From the NCBI GenBank assembly GCA_902586905.1, contig CACIJH010000013.1, positions 1 through 39,526 on the forward strand: a stretch of 39,526 nt of DNA, in the 5' to 3' direction. Positions 8,343-17,857 of this stretch are shown here, one piece after another. The notes beneath the pieces were generated by a model that was not told where the DNA came from, ran no database searches, and was given only the letters and a program-made list of their open reading frames with translations. The position numbers and the translations under genes were made by a program. Numbering within the stretch: the first letter of the stretch is position 1; each line of letters begins with the position of its first letter. The stretch is from an uncultured Bacteroidota bacterium. GTDB taxonomy: Bacteria; Bacteroidota; Bacteroidia; Flavobacteriales; Flavobacteriaceae.

Positions 8343-9362
8343 ATGAAAATCAAAAATATTCATGAACTACAAGCGCTTTTGGATACGCCAAAAAGCATCG
8401 TCATTATTCCCCACACCAACCCAGATGGTGATGCCATAGGTAGTAGTCTTGGATGGATGCATTTTCTTCTGCAACACAATCATCATGTTAAGGTTGTTAG
8501 TCCCAATCAATACCCTGATTTTTTGAAATGGGTTCCTGGTTCTTCTGCTGTATCGATTTATGAAGAAAATCCAACCCATGCAAAAGCTCTGATGGAACGA
8601 GCAGATCTCATTTTTACACTTGATTTTAATACGCTGAAAAGAATTGGTGAGATGGGTGTTGAAGTGTCGAAAAGTACTGCAAAAAAAATAATCATCGATC
8701 ATCATCAAGATCCTGATGACTTTGCAGACCTCACATTTTCCTATCCATCATTGGGCTCGACTTGCGAATTGGTTTATCATATCATTGATGGTCTTGGTGG
8801 TGGAGACCAAATCGATGCCAACATATCCACAGCACTCTATTTGGGTATTTTGACTGATACAGGCTCTTTTCGCTTCCTATCAGTGACACCAACAACGCAT
8901 AGAGTTGTAGCGCATTTGATTGAAAAAGGAGCAAATCCAACTGAGATTAGTCGTCTTGTAAAAGACACTGCCCATTTGGGAAGGCTTCAACTCTTGGGAA
9001 TTGCGCTGAACAATCTGCGTTTCGACGAACGCTTACGCACTGCTACCATCACCCTGAGTCATGCAGAACTCACAGCATGTAATTTTCAAAAGGGCGACTC
9101 TGAAGGAATTGTCAATTATGGATTGAGCATCTCAAATTGTGTACTAGCAGTATTGATGATTGAGCATCCGACAGATGGTTTTGTAAAAATGTCATTTAGG
9201 TCGAAGGGAAACTTTTCTGTCAATGATTTTGCACGTGAAAATTTTTCAGGTGGTGGGCACCATAATGCTGCTGGCGGAAAGTCGGATCTTTCGCTTGATG
9301 ACACACACAAACTTCTGATCAAAAAATTAGAACAATGCGAGGAAGACTTATCAAAGGCGTAG
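8343..9362 (+). CDS. DHH/DHHA1 phosphoesterase, NrnA-like (nanoRNase / pAp phosphatase)
   Basis: NrnA-type enzymes degrade very short RNA oligomers and dephosphorylate 3'-phosphoadenosine 5'-phosphate, using two metal ions. The 339-residue protein has the N-terminal DHH motifs IIPHTNPDGDAIGSSLG (about residues 19-35) and IIIDHHQDP (about residues 117-125). The C-terminal DHHA1 motif is FSGGGHHNAAGGKS near residue 310. ATG 8343 is preferred to the GTG at 8301, since a TATCTTCG box at 8329-8336 lies between them. The next gene starts inside its 3' end, and this nrnA - gldI-like - PPIase order is common in Flavobacteriia. Confidence 0.88.
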   Translation: MKIKNIHELQALLDTPKSIVIIPHTNPDGDAIGSSLGWMHFLLQHNHHVKVVSPNQYPDFLKWVPGSSAVSIYEENPTHAKALMERADLIFTLDFNTLKRIGEMGVEVSKSTAKKIIIDHHQDPDDFADLTFSYPSLGSTCELVYHIIDGLGGGDQIDANISTALYLGILTDTGSFRFLSVTPTTHRVVAHLIEKGANPTEISRLVKDTAHLGRLQLLGIALNNLRFDERLRTATITLSHAELTACNFQKGDSEGIVNYGLSISNCVLAVLMIEHPTDGFVKMSFRSKGNFSVNDFARENFSGGGHHNAAGGKSDLSLDDTHKLLIKKLEQCEEDLSKA

Positions 9363-9871
9363 TGTGTGTACTTGTGATGTTTACACTGCTGAGTTGCACT
9401 GAACAGCAAGCACGTAAACCCATACAGCAATCAAAAAGTCAACACATCGAAAATTCTGTTCAAGAAAATCAGTTGCGGCTAGCGCGTGAGGTTGAAGTGA
9501 TTGAACAGTGGTTAACAGCTCAAACGTCTGCATTTTCAGAAACGCCACATGGCATATTTTACAGCTACAGCAACCCAAAGAATCATCCAATTCTTCCCCC
9601 AGAAAATCTTAAAAAAATTTATGTTCTTTTCGAACACCTCAATGGAGAATCGATATATGATTGGAAAATATTTCAGAATCCAGTCTCCAATCAAGATGTA
9701 CCACAAGGCATTGTTATGTCACTCCCACACATACCTATTGGGGTAGAAACTTCGGTTGTCTTGACCTCTTTTTTGGCCTATGGTTCCTCAGGTGATGGAT
9801 CATCTATTGGTCCATACACACCCATAGTTGCACGTATTTATATACCTTTAATTCAAAATAAATCATTATGA
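9335..9871 (+). CDS. GldI-like lipoprotein, divergent FKBP-type PPIase fold
   Basis: The 178-residue product begins with a lipoprotein signal peptide ending LLSC (Cys about residue 21). Its C-terminal half follows the FKBP pattern: [29 protein letters not shown], then a final beta strand. GldI is an FKBP-family lipoprotein needed for gliding motility in Flavobacterium johnsoniae. The gene order with an nrnA-like gene before and a PPIase after supports the assignment. The fold is much trimmed compared with catalytic FKBPs, so it may act as a chaperone only. The ATG at 9335 lies within nrnA (28-base overlap), and the stop overlaps the next start as ATGA. Confidence 0.72.
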   Translation: MRGRLIKGVVCVLVMFTLLSCTEQQARKPIQQSKSQHIENSVQENQLRLAREVEVIEQWLTAQTSAFSETPHGIFYSYSNPKNHPILPPENLKKIYVLFEHLNGESIYDWKIFQNPVSNQDVPQGIVMSLPHIPIGVETSVVLTSFLAYGSSGDGSSIGPYTPIVARIYIPLIQNKSL

Positions 9872-10893
9872 AAATCATACATCTATTTACAGCGTTCGTT
9901 GTTTTAACCATTTTGAGTTGCTCTCCCAAACTTGAGGATGGCATCTATGCCAAAGTCAGTACCAATAAAGGAGAAATTCAATTACAATTGACTTATGACC
10001 AAACACCTGTGACAGTGGCAAATTTTGTGTCATTGGCAGAGGGCACAAACACACAAGTTGATTCTATCCACAGTGGCAAACCATACTATGATGGCTTGAT
10101 TTTTCACAGGGTTATTCAAGATTTTATGATACAGGGTGGAGACCCAACTGGCACAGGTCAGGGTGGGCCTGGATATAGATTTGATGATGAAATTGTACCT
10201 GAACTAAAGCATGATGGTCCTGGGGTTTTATCGATGGCAAATGCAGGTCCTGGCACAAATGGGAGTCAGTTTTTTATCACACACAAAGAAACCCCTTGGC
10301 TCGATGGGAAACACACAGTATTTGGTCGCGTAACTGAGGGGCAGTCGGTTGTTGACTCGATTGCGCAAAACGACACCATCATTGGCGTTACTATCATTCG
10401 CAAAGGTAGGGATGCTAAAAAGTTTGATGCTGCCACCACTTTTGAAAACTATTTTTTAGAAAAAGATAAAATAAAAAACGATAAGCGAGATGCCTTGGTA
10501 GCGTTGGAGCAATCTGCAACATACACAGACAGTGGTCTGGGAGTTGTGATTACCACTAAAGGGGATGGAGAAGCAGTTTCGACAGATAAAACTGTAATGA
10601 CTCATTATGCTGTTTATTTTGAGGACGGACGCTTGTTAGACACCAGTCTTGCGGATGTTGCAAGAGCATATAACATGTACAATCCCAACCGACCTTATCA
10701 GCCAATCCCTGCTCGCGTCGATGCTGATGCGCAAATGATTACTGGGTTTAAAGAAGGTTTACGTCTATTATCTGTGGGGGACAAAGCAACCCTTTATTTA
10801 CCTTATGAACTCGCATATGGTGCAAATGGTGGTCGTGGTATCCCACCCCAAACAAATCTAATTTTTGAAGTTGAAGTGGTCGGATTGGAATAG
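9868..10893 (+). CDS. dual-domain peptidyl-prolyl isomerase lipoprotein (cyclophilin + FKBP)
   Basis: The 341-residue protein starts with a lipoprotein signal peptide ending TILSC (Cys about residue 18). A cyclophilin domain (about 25-180) shows [39 protein letters not shown] and HTVFGRV, so the catalytic arginine and the SQFFI core are kept. An FKBP domain (about 235-341) follows, with [25 protein letters not shown] and [13 protein letters not shown]. Both active sites look intact. It is probably a periplasmic, membrane-tethered foldase acting on exported proteins. Dual immunophilins of this order have been reported from Flavobacterium. It overlaps gldI by four bases, and the next gene begins inside its last codons. 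Confidence 0.88.
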   Translation: MKIIHLFTAFVVLTILSCSPKLEDGIYAKVSTNKGEIQLQLTYDQTPVTVANFVSLAEGTNTQVDSIHSGKPYYDGLIFHRVIQDFMIQGGDPTGTGQGGPGYRFDDEIVPELKHDGPGVLSMANAGPGTNGSQFFITHKETPWLDGKHTVFGRVTEGQSVVDSIAQNDTIIGVTIIRKGRDAKKFDAATTFENYFLEKDKIKNDKRDALVALEQSATYTDSGLGVVITTKGDGEAVSTDKTVMTHYAVYFEDGRLLDTSLADVARAYNMYNPNRPYQPIPARVDADAQMITGFKEGLRLLSVGDKATLYLPYELAYGANGGRGIPPQTNLIFEVEVVGLE

Positions 10894-11932
10894 AATTCGG
10901 GGGTTGCGTTGGTATCGATTCTTTGCAATTTCAATCATTCCACAATGGCTGTTTTTGCTGTGGATTAGACGCTCGCCTGATCTTATTGATCAATTTTATA
11001 CAGAAGGAATTTTTGCATGGCTGTCTCAACTGAGCATACGACTGACTGCATGGATTCCTTTTTCAGTTGGTGATGTATTCTATGCAATTGGTCTTTACTT
11101 TGTTTTAAAGCATCTGTTTTATTTCAAACGCTTGCGTCTTCGTGCAACGCTTATTAAAACCCTGGGATGGTTTGGGATTTTGTTCTTTGTGTTTCATCTG
11201 CAGTGGGGTTTTAATTATCATCAGACGCCTTTATCAGTTCAAAATAATGTATCATCACGTTATTCGTCAGAGGAATTAGAGGTGTTTACACAGCACCTCA
11301 TTCAGCAAACAAATCAATTACATGAAAAGCTAGCACAAAATGATAGTGTTGTAGTTGAAATCAATTATTCTAACAAGCAGATTTTTGGTGTTGCCTCGCA
11401 AGCGATTCAAAAGCAACACCGATATCCTACCCCCAATATAAAGAAATCATCTTTTGGTTTACTCTTGAGTTATATGGGTTATGGGGGTTATTTAAATCCC
11501 TTTACCCTTGAGGCACAAGTCAATACGCGTCAACCTAAACTGAGAGTGCTCACAACAGCAGCACATGAGATTGCGCATCAGCTGGGTTATGCAGCAGAAG
11601 AAGAGGCCAATTTTATTGCAATCGACGCAGCAATAAAATCCGATAATGCATATATGCAATATGCTGGCTATCACCTTGCTTTGGGATATGCGCTTTCAGA
11701 ATGTAGAAAGAGAGAAGATATTGATTCCCAACAACTCTATCAAGACATCGATAAAGGTGTCATAAAAGAGTATCAACAGTTGTCAGCGTTTTGGCAGAAT
11801 TACACAAATCCTTTTGAGCCCTTGTTCAAAAAAAGCTATGATACCTACCTAAAGGCAAACAGCCAATCTGCAGGTATCAATAGCTATAGCTTGGTTATAG
11901 GTTTGCTGCTACATCATTTCCAAAACAACTAG
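10865..11932 (+). CDS. DUF3810 family membrane protein with zinc-metalloprotease motif
   Basis: The protein of up to 355 residues has two or three N-terminal membrane helices (about residues 20-115), then a soluble domain containing [17 protein letters not shown] (starting about residue 234), an HExxH motif with a downstream glutamate run as in zincin proteases. This layout matches DUF3810, an uncharacterised Bacteroidota family. It is a likely membrane-anchored zinc peptidase with unknown substrate. The frame opens with a TTG at 10865 inside the preceding gene, and another in-frame TTG lies at 10904; neither is strongly supported, so the start is uncertain. The stop shares a palindromic CTAG (11929-11932) with the convergent gene. 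Confidence 0.78.
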   Translation: MKLKWSDWNRIRGLRWYRFFAISIIPQWLFLLWIRRSPDLIDQFYTEGIFAWLSQLSIRLTAWIPFSVGDVFYAIGLYFVLKHLFYFKRLRLRATLIKTLGWFGILFFVFHLQWGFNYHQTPLSVQNNVSSRYSSEELEVFTQHLIQQTNQLHEKLAQNDSVVVEINYSNKQIFGVASQAIQKQHRYPTPNIKKSSFGLLLSYMGYGGYLNPFTLEAQVNTRQPKLRVLTTAAHEIAHQLGYAAEEEANFIAIDAAIKSDNAYMQYAGYHLALGYALSECRKREDIDSQQLYQDIDKGVIKEYQQLSAFWQNYTNPFEPLFKKSYDTYLKANSQSAGINSYSLVIGLLLHHFQNN

Positions 11933-14900
11933 TCCAGTACAACTGGCGCGCCAGCAGCTTCCATTTCAGATGATACAGTATCAACTGCAGAAACAAATGA
12001 TGCAATCATCGGATTGATTTCTGCAAACAAGTTCTCAGCAACTTCAAAGCTTTTCATGTGAACTGGCGTTGGTCCGTAGGAATTGCCATACAACCCACTT
12101 GCTGCAAAATACAATCGATAGGATAATGTGAGGTCATCCTTTTCGCCCACTTCAGCCTTAGACGAACTACCTTCCATCAACCTCTTGATTTCATTCATTA
12201 ACTCACGTAAACTGTGCAACTTTGATGATAAATCCTCCTGACTGCTATCGACATAAGGAAGTGCCTTTAGAAGTGTTTTTAAGTGTTTTGATGATTTTTC
12301 AAATGAATGATTTGCAATATCAATCGCTTTATCAAGAGAAATCAATTTCTCAATAAACTCGTCACGCTGGTCAGCAATAGGATTCTGCAAAACATTTTTT
12401 CGGATTCGCTCCACTTCAAAAGTTTGTGGTCCCGCAAGTGCTGTAATTTTGCCATCAATCTGTTGATGTAAACGCACTGTATAGTTACCAGGTGCAACAT
12501 CCAAGCGTAAAGCATTCAGCGTTTTTCTCTTTGCATTGGCATCTGCAACGCTGATATAGGGCTTCTTCAAGTCCCAATTCACACGCTGAACTCCTTTTTT
12601 GTGAGGAGCATAAATTCGATCAACGACTTCTCCCGCTTCGTCTTCAATCACTAATATCAACTGTGGTTTTGATTCATTTTTATCTGCATCAAGTGCCTCC
12701 CAACCTGGGAATGGAATATCTGCTGTCTTTTTATCCTTTTCTGCCTTTTGACGAGCAGACTTCAGGGTCATATGACCCTCTTTAAGATATAAGGTAAACA
12801 TGGCACCATATTTTGGATTTTCTGCAGTGTAAAATGACCCCCCTTGACTAGAGGTTCCCCCTCGAATTTGGTGATACTGAAGTGCCTTACGAGGTTTAAA
12901 AAGCATCGCCGACTGTTGTAGGCTTTCAGCTTTGATGTCGCGCAATGGGCTATAATCATCCAACACATAAAAACTGCGCCCAAAGGTGGCTAAAACAAGA
13001 TCGTTTTCCCTTTTTTGAATGGCAAGATCACGAACTGAAATGGTTGGTAATCCAGTCGAAAATTTATGCCACTCATTTCCTTGATTCAAACTCACATATA
13101 CGCCATACTCTGTTGCAAGAAACAATAAGTTGGGATTGATATGGTCTTGCACAATTCTCCAAACTAGCGTTCCGTCAGGAATTCCTTTTGTAATTGACAC
13201 CCATTTTCCTCCACCATTTGTAGTCTTATATAGGTATGGCGAATAATCTCCATATTTATGATTATCAAGCGCTACATAAGCCACTTGATCATTGTGAAGA
13301 TCTACCTTTATATCATTGACAAATGCTGTTGATGGCGATCCAGGTAGCTTATCAACAGTCATTTTTGTCCAATTATCCCCTCCATCATTGGTGTATTGGA
13401 TAATTCCATCATCAGTACCAGCATATAAAAGATTTGGGTTTGATGTTGATTCGCTCAGTGATGTAATCGTATTGTAGGTTGACATTGCATACACATCCCA
13501 AGGGTTGTCAAAACTTTGCTGACGACCCATGATCGGCAAAGCCAATCGTTCCTCATCTTTTGTAAGGTCTGTTGAAATTGGTGTCCAGCTATCCCCACGA
13601 TTGTCAGATCTCCACACACGTTGGGTTCCGAAATACAATCGTTTAGGGTCATGATGACTGACAAGGATAGGCGCATCCCAGTTATAGCGTTCGTATGGCT
13701 CTCCTACGCCACTTTGAGGCTTAATATATATGGACTCCATCGTGGTTTTATCGATTCGATAAAGGTTTCCTTGCTGCCACTGTGCATAAACGATATCTGG
13801 ATTACCAGGCTCAGTTGCAGGTTGATGTCCATCCCCTCCAAGCAACACATACCAATCTGCATTTGATATGCCATTGGTTCGAAAGGTACGTGAGGGACCT
13901 CCTTGTGTGTTGTTGTCTTGCGTACCTCCATAGATGTTATAAAAAGGCGCTGCATCATCAACTGCGAGCTTATAAAACTGTGTTAGGGGAAGGTTGTTGA
14001 CAAACTTCCAGGTTTTAGAATCGTCAAAGGATTCATAAATACCCCCATCAGTACCAAAAAGGAGGTAGTTTGGATCATTCTTTTTGAAAGTCAATGAATG
14101 ATTGTCAGAATGTTTATTGGCCTCACTCATCGTATAAAATGTTTTTCCGCCATCTTCAGAAACAAGCGCACGAACATTCATCAAATAAATACGATCGAAA
14201 TGATGAGGAGAGGCAACAAGCTCTTGATAATAGTGAGGACCTGTACCACCAGAGACTGTATCTGACATTTTTGTCCAGCTACCACCCCTGTCTGATGATC
14301 GATAAACAGCTCCTTTACGACGATCGAGCTCGATTGCTGCATAAAGTATTTTTGGATTCATAGGAGAAATGGCCAATCCAATTTTACCCATGTTGGAAGA
14401 TGGAAGACCATTATCGATTTTAACCCATGTTTCCCCACCGTCAACACTCTTGTACAGTGAGGTTCCAGGGCCTCCACCCATGTAAGCAGCTACGTTACGA
14501 TGTCTTTGCCAACTTGCGAGATACAGAATATCGGGGTTGGTTGGATCAATGACAAGATCAGTAACACCTGTCCACTTATTGATGCTGAGTTTGTTCACCC
14601 AATTTTTACCCCCATCAGTAGATTTGTACAAGCCTCTTTCTCCTCCAGAGCTCCACAAAGGGCCCTGCGACGCCACCCAAATGGTGTTCGAGTCATTTGG
14701 ATGAACAATGATTTTTGAGATATGTTCTGATTTTTTTAAACCCATATCTTGCCACGAAGATCCACCATCTGCACTGCGATAGATCCCATGCCCGATTCCA
14801 ACATGACGACCACCAACATTTTCTCCAGTACCCAACCACACAACTGATGAGTTGTTTGGGTCAAGAGTGATGCAACCAGTTGAGTAAAAGGACTCATCAT

Positions 14901-15165
14901 CAGTAAGTGGAGTCCAAGTTGTTCCAGCATTTGTGGTTTTCCAAGTACCCCCAGAACCAACTGCCACGTACCAAACATTTTCATTTGTCGGATCAATTGC
15001 GATATCTGCAATACGACCTGACATAAATGCAGGACCTACACTACGAAAAGAAAACCCACTTAAAGCAGATTCCAGTTCACTCTCTTTTTCATCTTCTTGT
15101 GCATAACAAAAGGGAGAAATTAGGGTATAGGATATTGTCAAAAAACTAAATAATAAATTTTTCAT
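11929..15165 (-). CDS. large secreted Asp-box (BNR/VPS10-sortilin-like) beta-propeller protein
   Basis: The 1078-residue protein starts with a Sec signal peptide (MKNLLFSFLTISYTL, cleaved near CYAQ). About 750 residues follow with many Asp-box repeats: RSADGGSSW, KSTDGGKNW, KSVDGGETW, RSSDRGGSW, YTNDGGDNW and KTTNGGGKW. These are typical of the WD40/YVTN/BNR-like or sortilin propeller families often labelled glycosyl hydrolase. The Asp-box is structural and does not show sialidase activity. The C-terminal third (about 790-1078) is helical and charged, with no T9SS sorting domain. It is likely periplasmic or surface-exposed, with binding or proteolysis-related function unknown. ATG 15165 is preferred, because the longer TTG start at 15195 lies within a TAATTTTG box. 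Confidence 0.82.
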   Translation of the reverse strand: MKNLLFSFLTISYTLISPFCYAQEDEKESELESALSGFSFRSVGPAFMSGRIADIAIDPTNENVWYVAVGSGGTWKTTNAGTTWTPLTDDESFYSTGCITLDPNNSSVVWLGTGENVGGRHVGIGHGIYRSADGGSSWQDMGLKKSEHISKIIVHPNDSNTIWVASQGPLWSSGGERGLYKSTDGGKNWVNKLSINKWTGVTDLVIDPTNPDILYLASWQRHRNVAAYMGGGPGTSLYKSVDGGETWVKIDNGLPSSNMGKIGLAISPMNPKILYAAIELDRRKGAVYRSSDRGGSWTKMSDTVSGGTGPHYYQELVASPHHFDRIYLMNVRALVSEDGGKTFYTMSEANKHSDNHSLTFKKNDPNYLLFGTDGGIYESFDDSKTWKFVNNLPLTQFYKLAVDDAAPFYNIYGGTQDNNTQGGPSRTFRTNGISNADWYVLLGGDGHQPATEPGNPDIVYAQWQQGNLYRIDKTTMESIYIKPQSGVGEPYERYNWDAPILVSHHDPKRLYFGTQRVWRSDNRGDSWTPISTDLTKDEERLALPIMGRQQSFDNPWDVYAMSTYNTITSLSESTSNPNLLYAGTDDGIIQYTNDGGDNWTKMTVDKLPGSPSTAFVNDIKVDLHNDQVAYVALDNHKYGDYSPYLYKTTNGGGKWVSITKGIPDGTLVWRIVQDHINPNLLFLATEYGVYVSLNQGNEWHKFSTGLPTISVRDLAIQKRENDLVLATFGRSFYVLDDYSPLRDIKAESLQQSAMLFKPRKALQYHQIRGGTSSQGGSFYTAENPKYGAMFTLYLKEGHMTLKSARQKAEKDKKTADIPFPGWEALDADKNESKPQLILVIEDEAGEVVDRIYAPHKKGVQRVNWDLKKPYISVADANAKRKTLNALRLDVAPGNYTVRLHQQIDGKITALAGPQTFEVERIRKNVLQNPIADQRDEFIEKLISLDKAIDIANHSFEKSSKHLKTLLKALPYVDSSQEDLSSKLHSLRELMNEIKRLMEGSSSKAEVGEKDDLTLSYRLYFAASGLYGNSYGPTPVHMKSFEVAENLFAEINPMIASFVSAVDTVSSEMEAAGAPVVLD

Positions 15166-15192
15166 GTTATAAGATTTCACCCAATAAACATA

Positions 15193-15200
15193 CAAAATTA
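15193..15200 (-). promoter_or_regulatory. Bacteroidota -7 box (TAATTTTG)
   Basis: A perfect TAnnTTTG element on the minus strand, 27 bases upstream of the ATG at 15165 of the beta-propeller gene. It also supplies the TTG triplet at 15195 that a gene caller could mistake for a start. No clear -33 TTG at standard spacing. Confidence 0.5.
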
Positions 15201-15263
15201 AGTATGAAATAAAGCATTTGAATCGATGAAATCTGACTTATGATATCTATTTTTACAATCGAA

Positions 15264-16664
15264 ATGAAAGTCAAACAAACAATAGAGTTAAGCATTACTG
15301 GTATCGCTGCCAAAGGCATGGCGATTGGACGCACTAATGAGGGTGTTGTTGTTTTTGTCAGAGGGGCTGTTCCTGGAGATGTTGCTAGCGTATTTCTTTA
15401 CAAAAAAAGGAAAAGTTATTTTGAGGGTCGAGTTGAAAAGTTACTCGTTCCAAGCCCTGACCGAATATCAGCCAAATGCGATCACTTTGGCACCTGTGGT
15501 GGTTGTCAATGGCAGCATCTTTCATACACAGCACAGCTGAAACACAAGGAACAAGTGGTCTGTCAAAATTTTGTGAAAATTGGTGGTTTTGATTTTCCTA
15601 CACTGAACAAAATTGTACCTAGCAAGTCACAATATAATTATCGCAACAAAATGGAGTACAGCTTCTCCAACAGTCGATGGCTCACCAAAGCTGAAATTGA
15701 ATCTGGGGAAGTGATGAATCGAAATGCTTTGGGTTTTCACAAACCCCGAATGTGGGACAAAATTGTACACATCGATGAATGTTTTTTACAACAAGAGCCA
15801 GGGAATCAAATTCGAAATTTTATTCATCAATATGCCATGGATAAAGGGAACAGTTATTATGATCTCAAGAATAAATCAGGGCAGTTGCGCAGCATGATGA
15901 TCCGTACAGCATCTACTGGACAGATCATGGTAGTCATTCAGTTTTTTGAAAATCATATAAAAGAAAGGAACAATTTGCTGGAAGCGATCATCGATAAGTT
16001 CCCACAAATCACTTCACTGCATTATATTATCAATCAAAAAGCAAATGATAGCATCTATGATCTAGATGTCAATTTACATGCCGGAAACCCACATATTGAA
16101 GAAGAAATGGAGGGATTGCGCTTTTGGATCACACCCAAGTCTTTTTACCAAACCAACTCAATGCAAGCGTATGAGTTATATAAAATCACGCGGAATTTTG
16201 CTGGTCTAACTGGGAGTGAGATCGTTTATGACCTCTACACTGGTTTGGGAACCATTGCACAATTTGTCGCAAAGGAAGCAAAACATGTCGTTGGGATTGA
16301 AGCAATTCCAGAAGCTATTGTTGCAGCAAAAGAAAATGCAAAGAGAAATAAACTATCCAACGTAGATTTTGCCACAGGCGATATGAAAAAAGTCTTTACA
16401 GATGACTTCATCGCAACGCACGGCACCCCAGATGTTGTCATAACTGATCCTCCTCGTGAGGGTATGCACAAAGATGTTGTCAAGCAATTGCTTAAGATCT
16501 TACCCAAACGAATTGTATATGTGAGTTGTAATTCTGCGACACAGGCACGAGATTTAAGTATGTTGAGTGATCATTATTCAATAAAAAAAGTGCAGCCTGT
16601 CGATATGTTTCCCCACACCCAACACGTAGAAAATGTTGTACTTTTGGAAGGAATCCATGTATAA
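15264..16664 (+). CDS. rlmD: 23S rRNA (uracil-1939-C5)-methyltransferase
   Basis: RlmD/RumA-type enzymes methylate C5 of a uracil in 23S rRNA with SAM. The 466-residue protein opens with a TRAM RNA-binding domain (about residues 3-60). The iron-sulfur cysteines follow in KCDHFGTCGGCQW, then the SAM site DLYTGLGTIAQF, the DPPREGM motif, and the catalytic cysteine in YVSCNSATQ near the C-terminus. ATG 15264 gives the usual MKVKQ-type start. An earlier ATG at 15240 is possible, but a TATTTTTA box at 15248-15255 lies between them. The paralogue RlmCD cannot be excluded as the exact specificity. The DUF6452 gene starts inside its last codons. Confidence 0.9.
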   Translation: MKVKQTIELSITGIAAKGMAIGRTNEGVVVFVRGAVPGDVASVFLYKKRKSYFEGRVEKLLVPSPDRISAKCDHFGTCGGCQWQHLSYTAQLKHKEQVVCQNFVKIGGFDFPTLNKIVPSKSQYNYRNKMEYSFSNSRWLTKAEIESGEVMNRNALGFHKPRMWDKIVHIDECFLQQEPGNQIRNFIHQYAMDKGNSYYDLKNKSGQLRSMMIRTASTGQIMVVIQFFENHIKERNNLLEAIIDKFPQITSLHYIINQKANDSIYDLDVNLHAGNPHIEEEMEGLRFWITPKSFYQTNSMQAYELYKITRNFAGLTGSEIVYDLYTGLGTIAQFVAKEAKHVVGIEAIPEAIVAAKENAKRNKLSNVDFATGDMKKVFTDDFIATHGTPDVVITDPPREGMHKDVVKQLLKILPKRIVYVSCNSATQARDLSMLSDHYSIKKVQPVDMFPHTQHVENVVLLEGIHV

Positions 16665-17118
16665 ATTTCGCTATCTGTTATTGATACTGTTGCTTCACTC
16701 GAGTTGTGAACCAGATGATGTGTGCAACATAGAAAACCCATCAACACCACAACTTGTCTTTCGCTTGTATGATGCCAACCAGCCAAGTCAGCTCAAGTCA
16801 GTCGACACCTTGAAGGTTAAAGACACTGAAAATGAATCCATTTTACAATTAATCAATACGGATTCAATTGCGATTCCTTTTCAAATCAATGCCGATAAAA
16901 TGAATCTCGAATTTACAATATCAGGAGGGATTAATGATGAACTATTAATCGATTACCAAACACAGGATATGTATTTGAGTCGCGCTTGTGGGTTTCAAAG
17001 TACATTTATCATCAATGAAATTGAAATCGGCAGCAATCAAAGTTGGATAAAAACATTAGGAATAGTAACGAATGAAGTCTTAGTAGATACCCTTGCTCAT
17101 GTTAAAATCTATCACTAG
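16657..17118 (+). CDS. DUF6452 family lipoprotein
   Basis: The 153-residue protein has a short signal peptide ending LHSSC followed by EPDDVCNIENPSTPQL. The CExDDxC-xxTPxL pattern directly after the lipid-bearing cysteine is the signature I associate with DUF6452, a Bacteroidota-only family of unknown role. A second cysteine pair member occurs near residue 115 (SRACGFQS). The acidic residues right after the lipobox resemble the surface-export signal of Bacteroidota lipoproteins. ATG 16657 is chosen over the TTG at 16633. It overlaps rlmD by eight bases and the following DUF6048 gene by 20, so the three form one operon. Confidence 0.75.
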   Translation: MYKFRYLLLILLLHSSCEPDDVCNIENPSTPQLVFRLYDANQPSQLKSVDTLKVKDTENESILQLINTDSIAIPFQINADKMNLEFTISGGINDELLIDYQTQDMYLSRACGFQSTFIINEIEIGSNQSWIKTLGIVTNEVLVDTLAHVKIYH

Positions 17119-17785
17119 TTGTTTCCTCTTTTTTATGGTTTGTTTTGGCTATGCGCAGGACAGCATTCCAAAATATACAGAGCGATATAGCATTCGCTTT
17201 GGGATTGATATGAGTAAACCCATTCGCTCTATGATCGAAAACGACTACAACGGGCTAGAACTCACTGCTGATTATCGAATAACAAAAAAGCTATATCTCG
17301 CAGCAGAAGTAGGAATGGAAGACAAACGTGTTGTGAGTGAAACACTTGACTTTCAGACCAGTGGAGAATACATCAAGCTAGGTGTTGATTTCAATTTGTT
17401 CAACAACTGGGAAGGGATGGAGAATATGCTGCTGACAGGTTTTAGGTTTGGCACAAGTACCCATAGCCAACAGCTCAATGGTTATGCAGTCAGGCAGCTC
17501 GATCAACTTTGGGCAGAAGACTTATACAAATCACTCGATCAACCTCTTTTGTTCGATGATTTGAATGCGACTTGGATTGAAATAATTGCAGGTGTTAAAA
17601 CAGAATTACTGAACAACTTGTACATGGGCATAAGCGTTCGGATGAACTATTTGATGAATGACAAAGAGGTAACCAACTTCAGCAATCTATTTATTCCAGG
17701 TTATCATCGCGTATCTGAGGGCAGCCCTTGGGGCGTGGGTTTGAACTATACGATGATGTATCAGTTCCCACTTTATCGTAAGTGA
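17099..17785 (+). CDS. DUF6048 family outer-membrane-type protein
   Basis: The 228-residue product begins with a signal peptide ending CFGYAQ. The rest is a series of alternating hydrophobic stretches with aromatic girdle residues (for example YSIRFGIDMSKP and YKSLDQPLL, ending MMYQFPLYRK), consistent with a small beta-barrel of the outer membrane. It matches DUF6048, which regularly follows DUF6452 and rlmD in flavobacteria. The pairing of a lipoprotein with a barrel suggests a two-part envelope complex, but this is inference. ATG 17099 is used rather than the TTG two codons earlier. Confidence 0.72.
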   Translation: MLKSITSCFLFFMVCFGYAQDSIPKYTERYSIRFGIDMSKPIRSMIENDYNGLELTADYRITKKLYLAAEVGMEDKRVVSETLDFQTSGEYIKLGVDFNLFNNWEGMENMLLTGFRFGTSTHSQQLNGYAVRQLDQLWAEDLYKSLDQPLLFDDLNATWIEIIAGVKTELLNNLYMGISVRMNYLMNDKEVTNFSNLFIPGYHRVSEGSPWGVGLNYTMMYQFPLYRK

Positions 17786-17822
17786 TGATTTTTAGTCGTA
17801 TTAGGATTAAAAAAAAGAACAG

Positions 17823-17852
17823 TTGCATAATAAAAAAAAATATCTAATTTTG
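17823..17852 (+). promoter_or_regulatory. promoter of rplS
   Basis: TTG at 17823-17825, a 19-base spacer, then TAATTTTG at 17845-17852. This is one of the best -33/-7 matches in the window. The start codon lies 67 bases after the -7 box, leaving room for a structured leader of about 60 bases. Confidence 0.7.
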
Positions 17853-17857
17853 CACCC

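Noticed and set aside
13455-14718. Several open frames antisense to or overlapping the beta-propeller gene
   Set aside because: They lack promoters and family signatures and are explained by the codon bias of the long minus-strand gene.
12700-15000. Tandem DNA repeats in the propeller gene
   Set aside because: The repetition is at protein level (Asp-box motifs); the DNA copies are diverged, so it is not a DNA repeat array.
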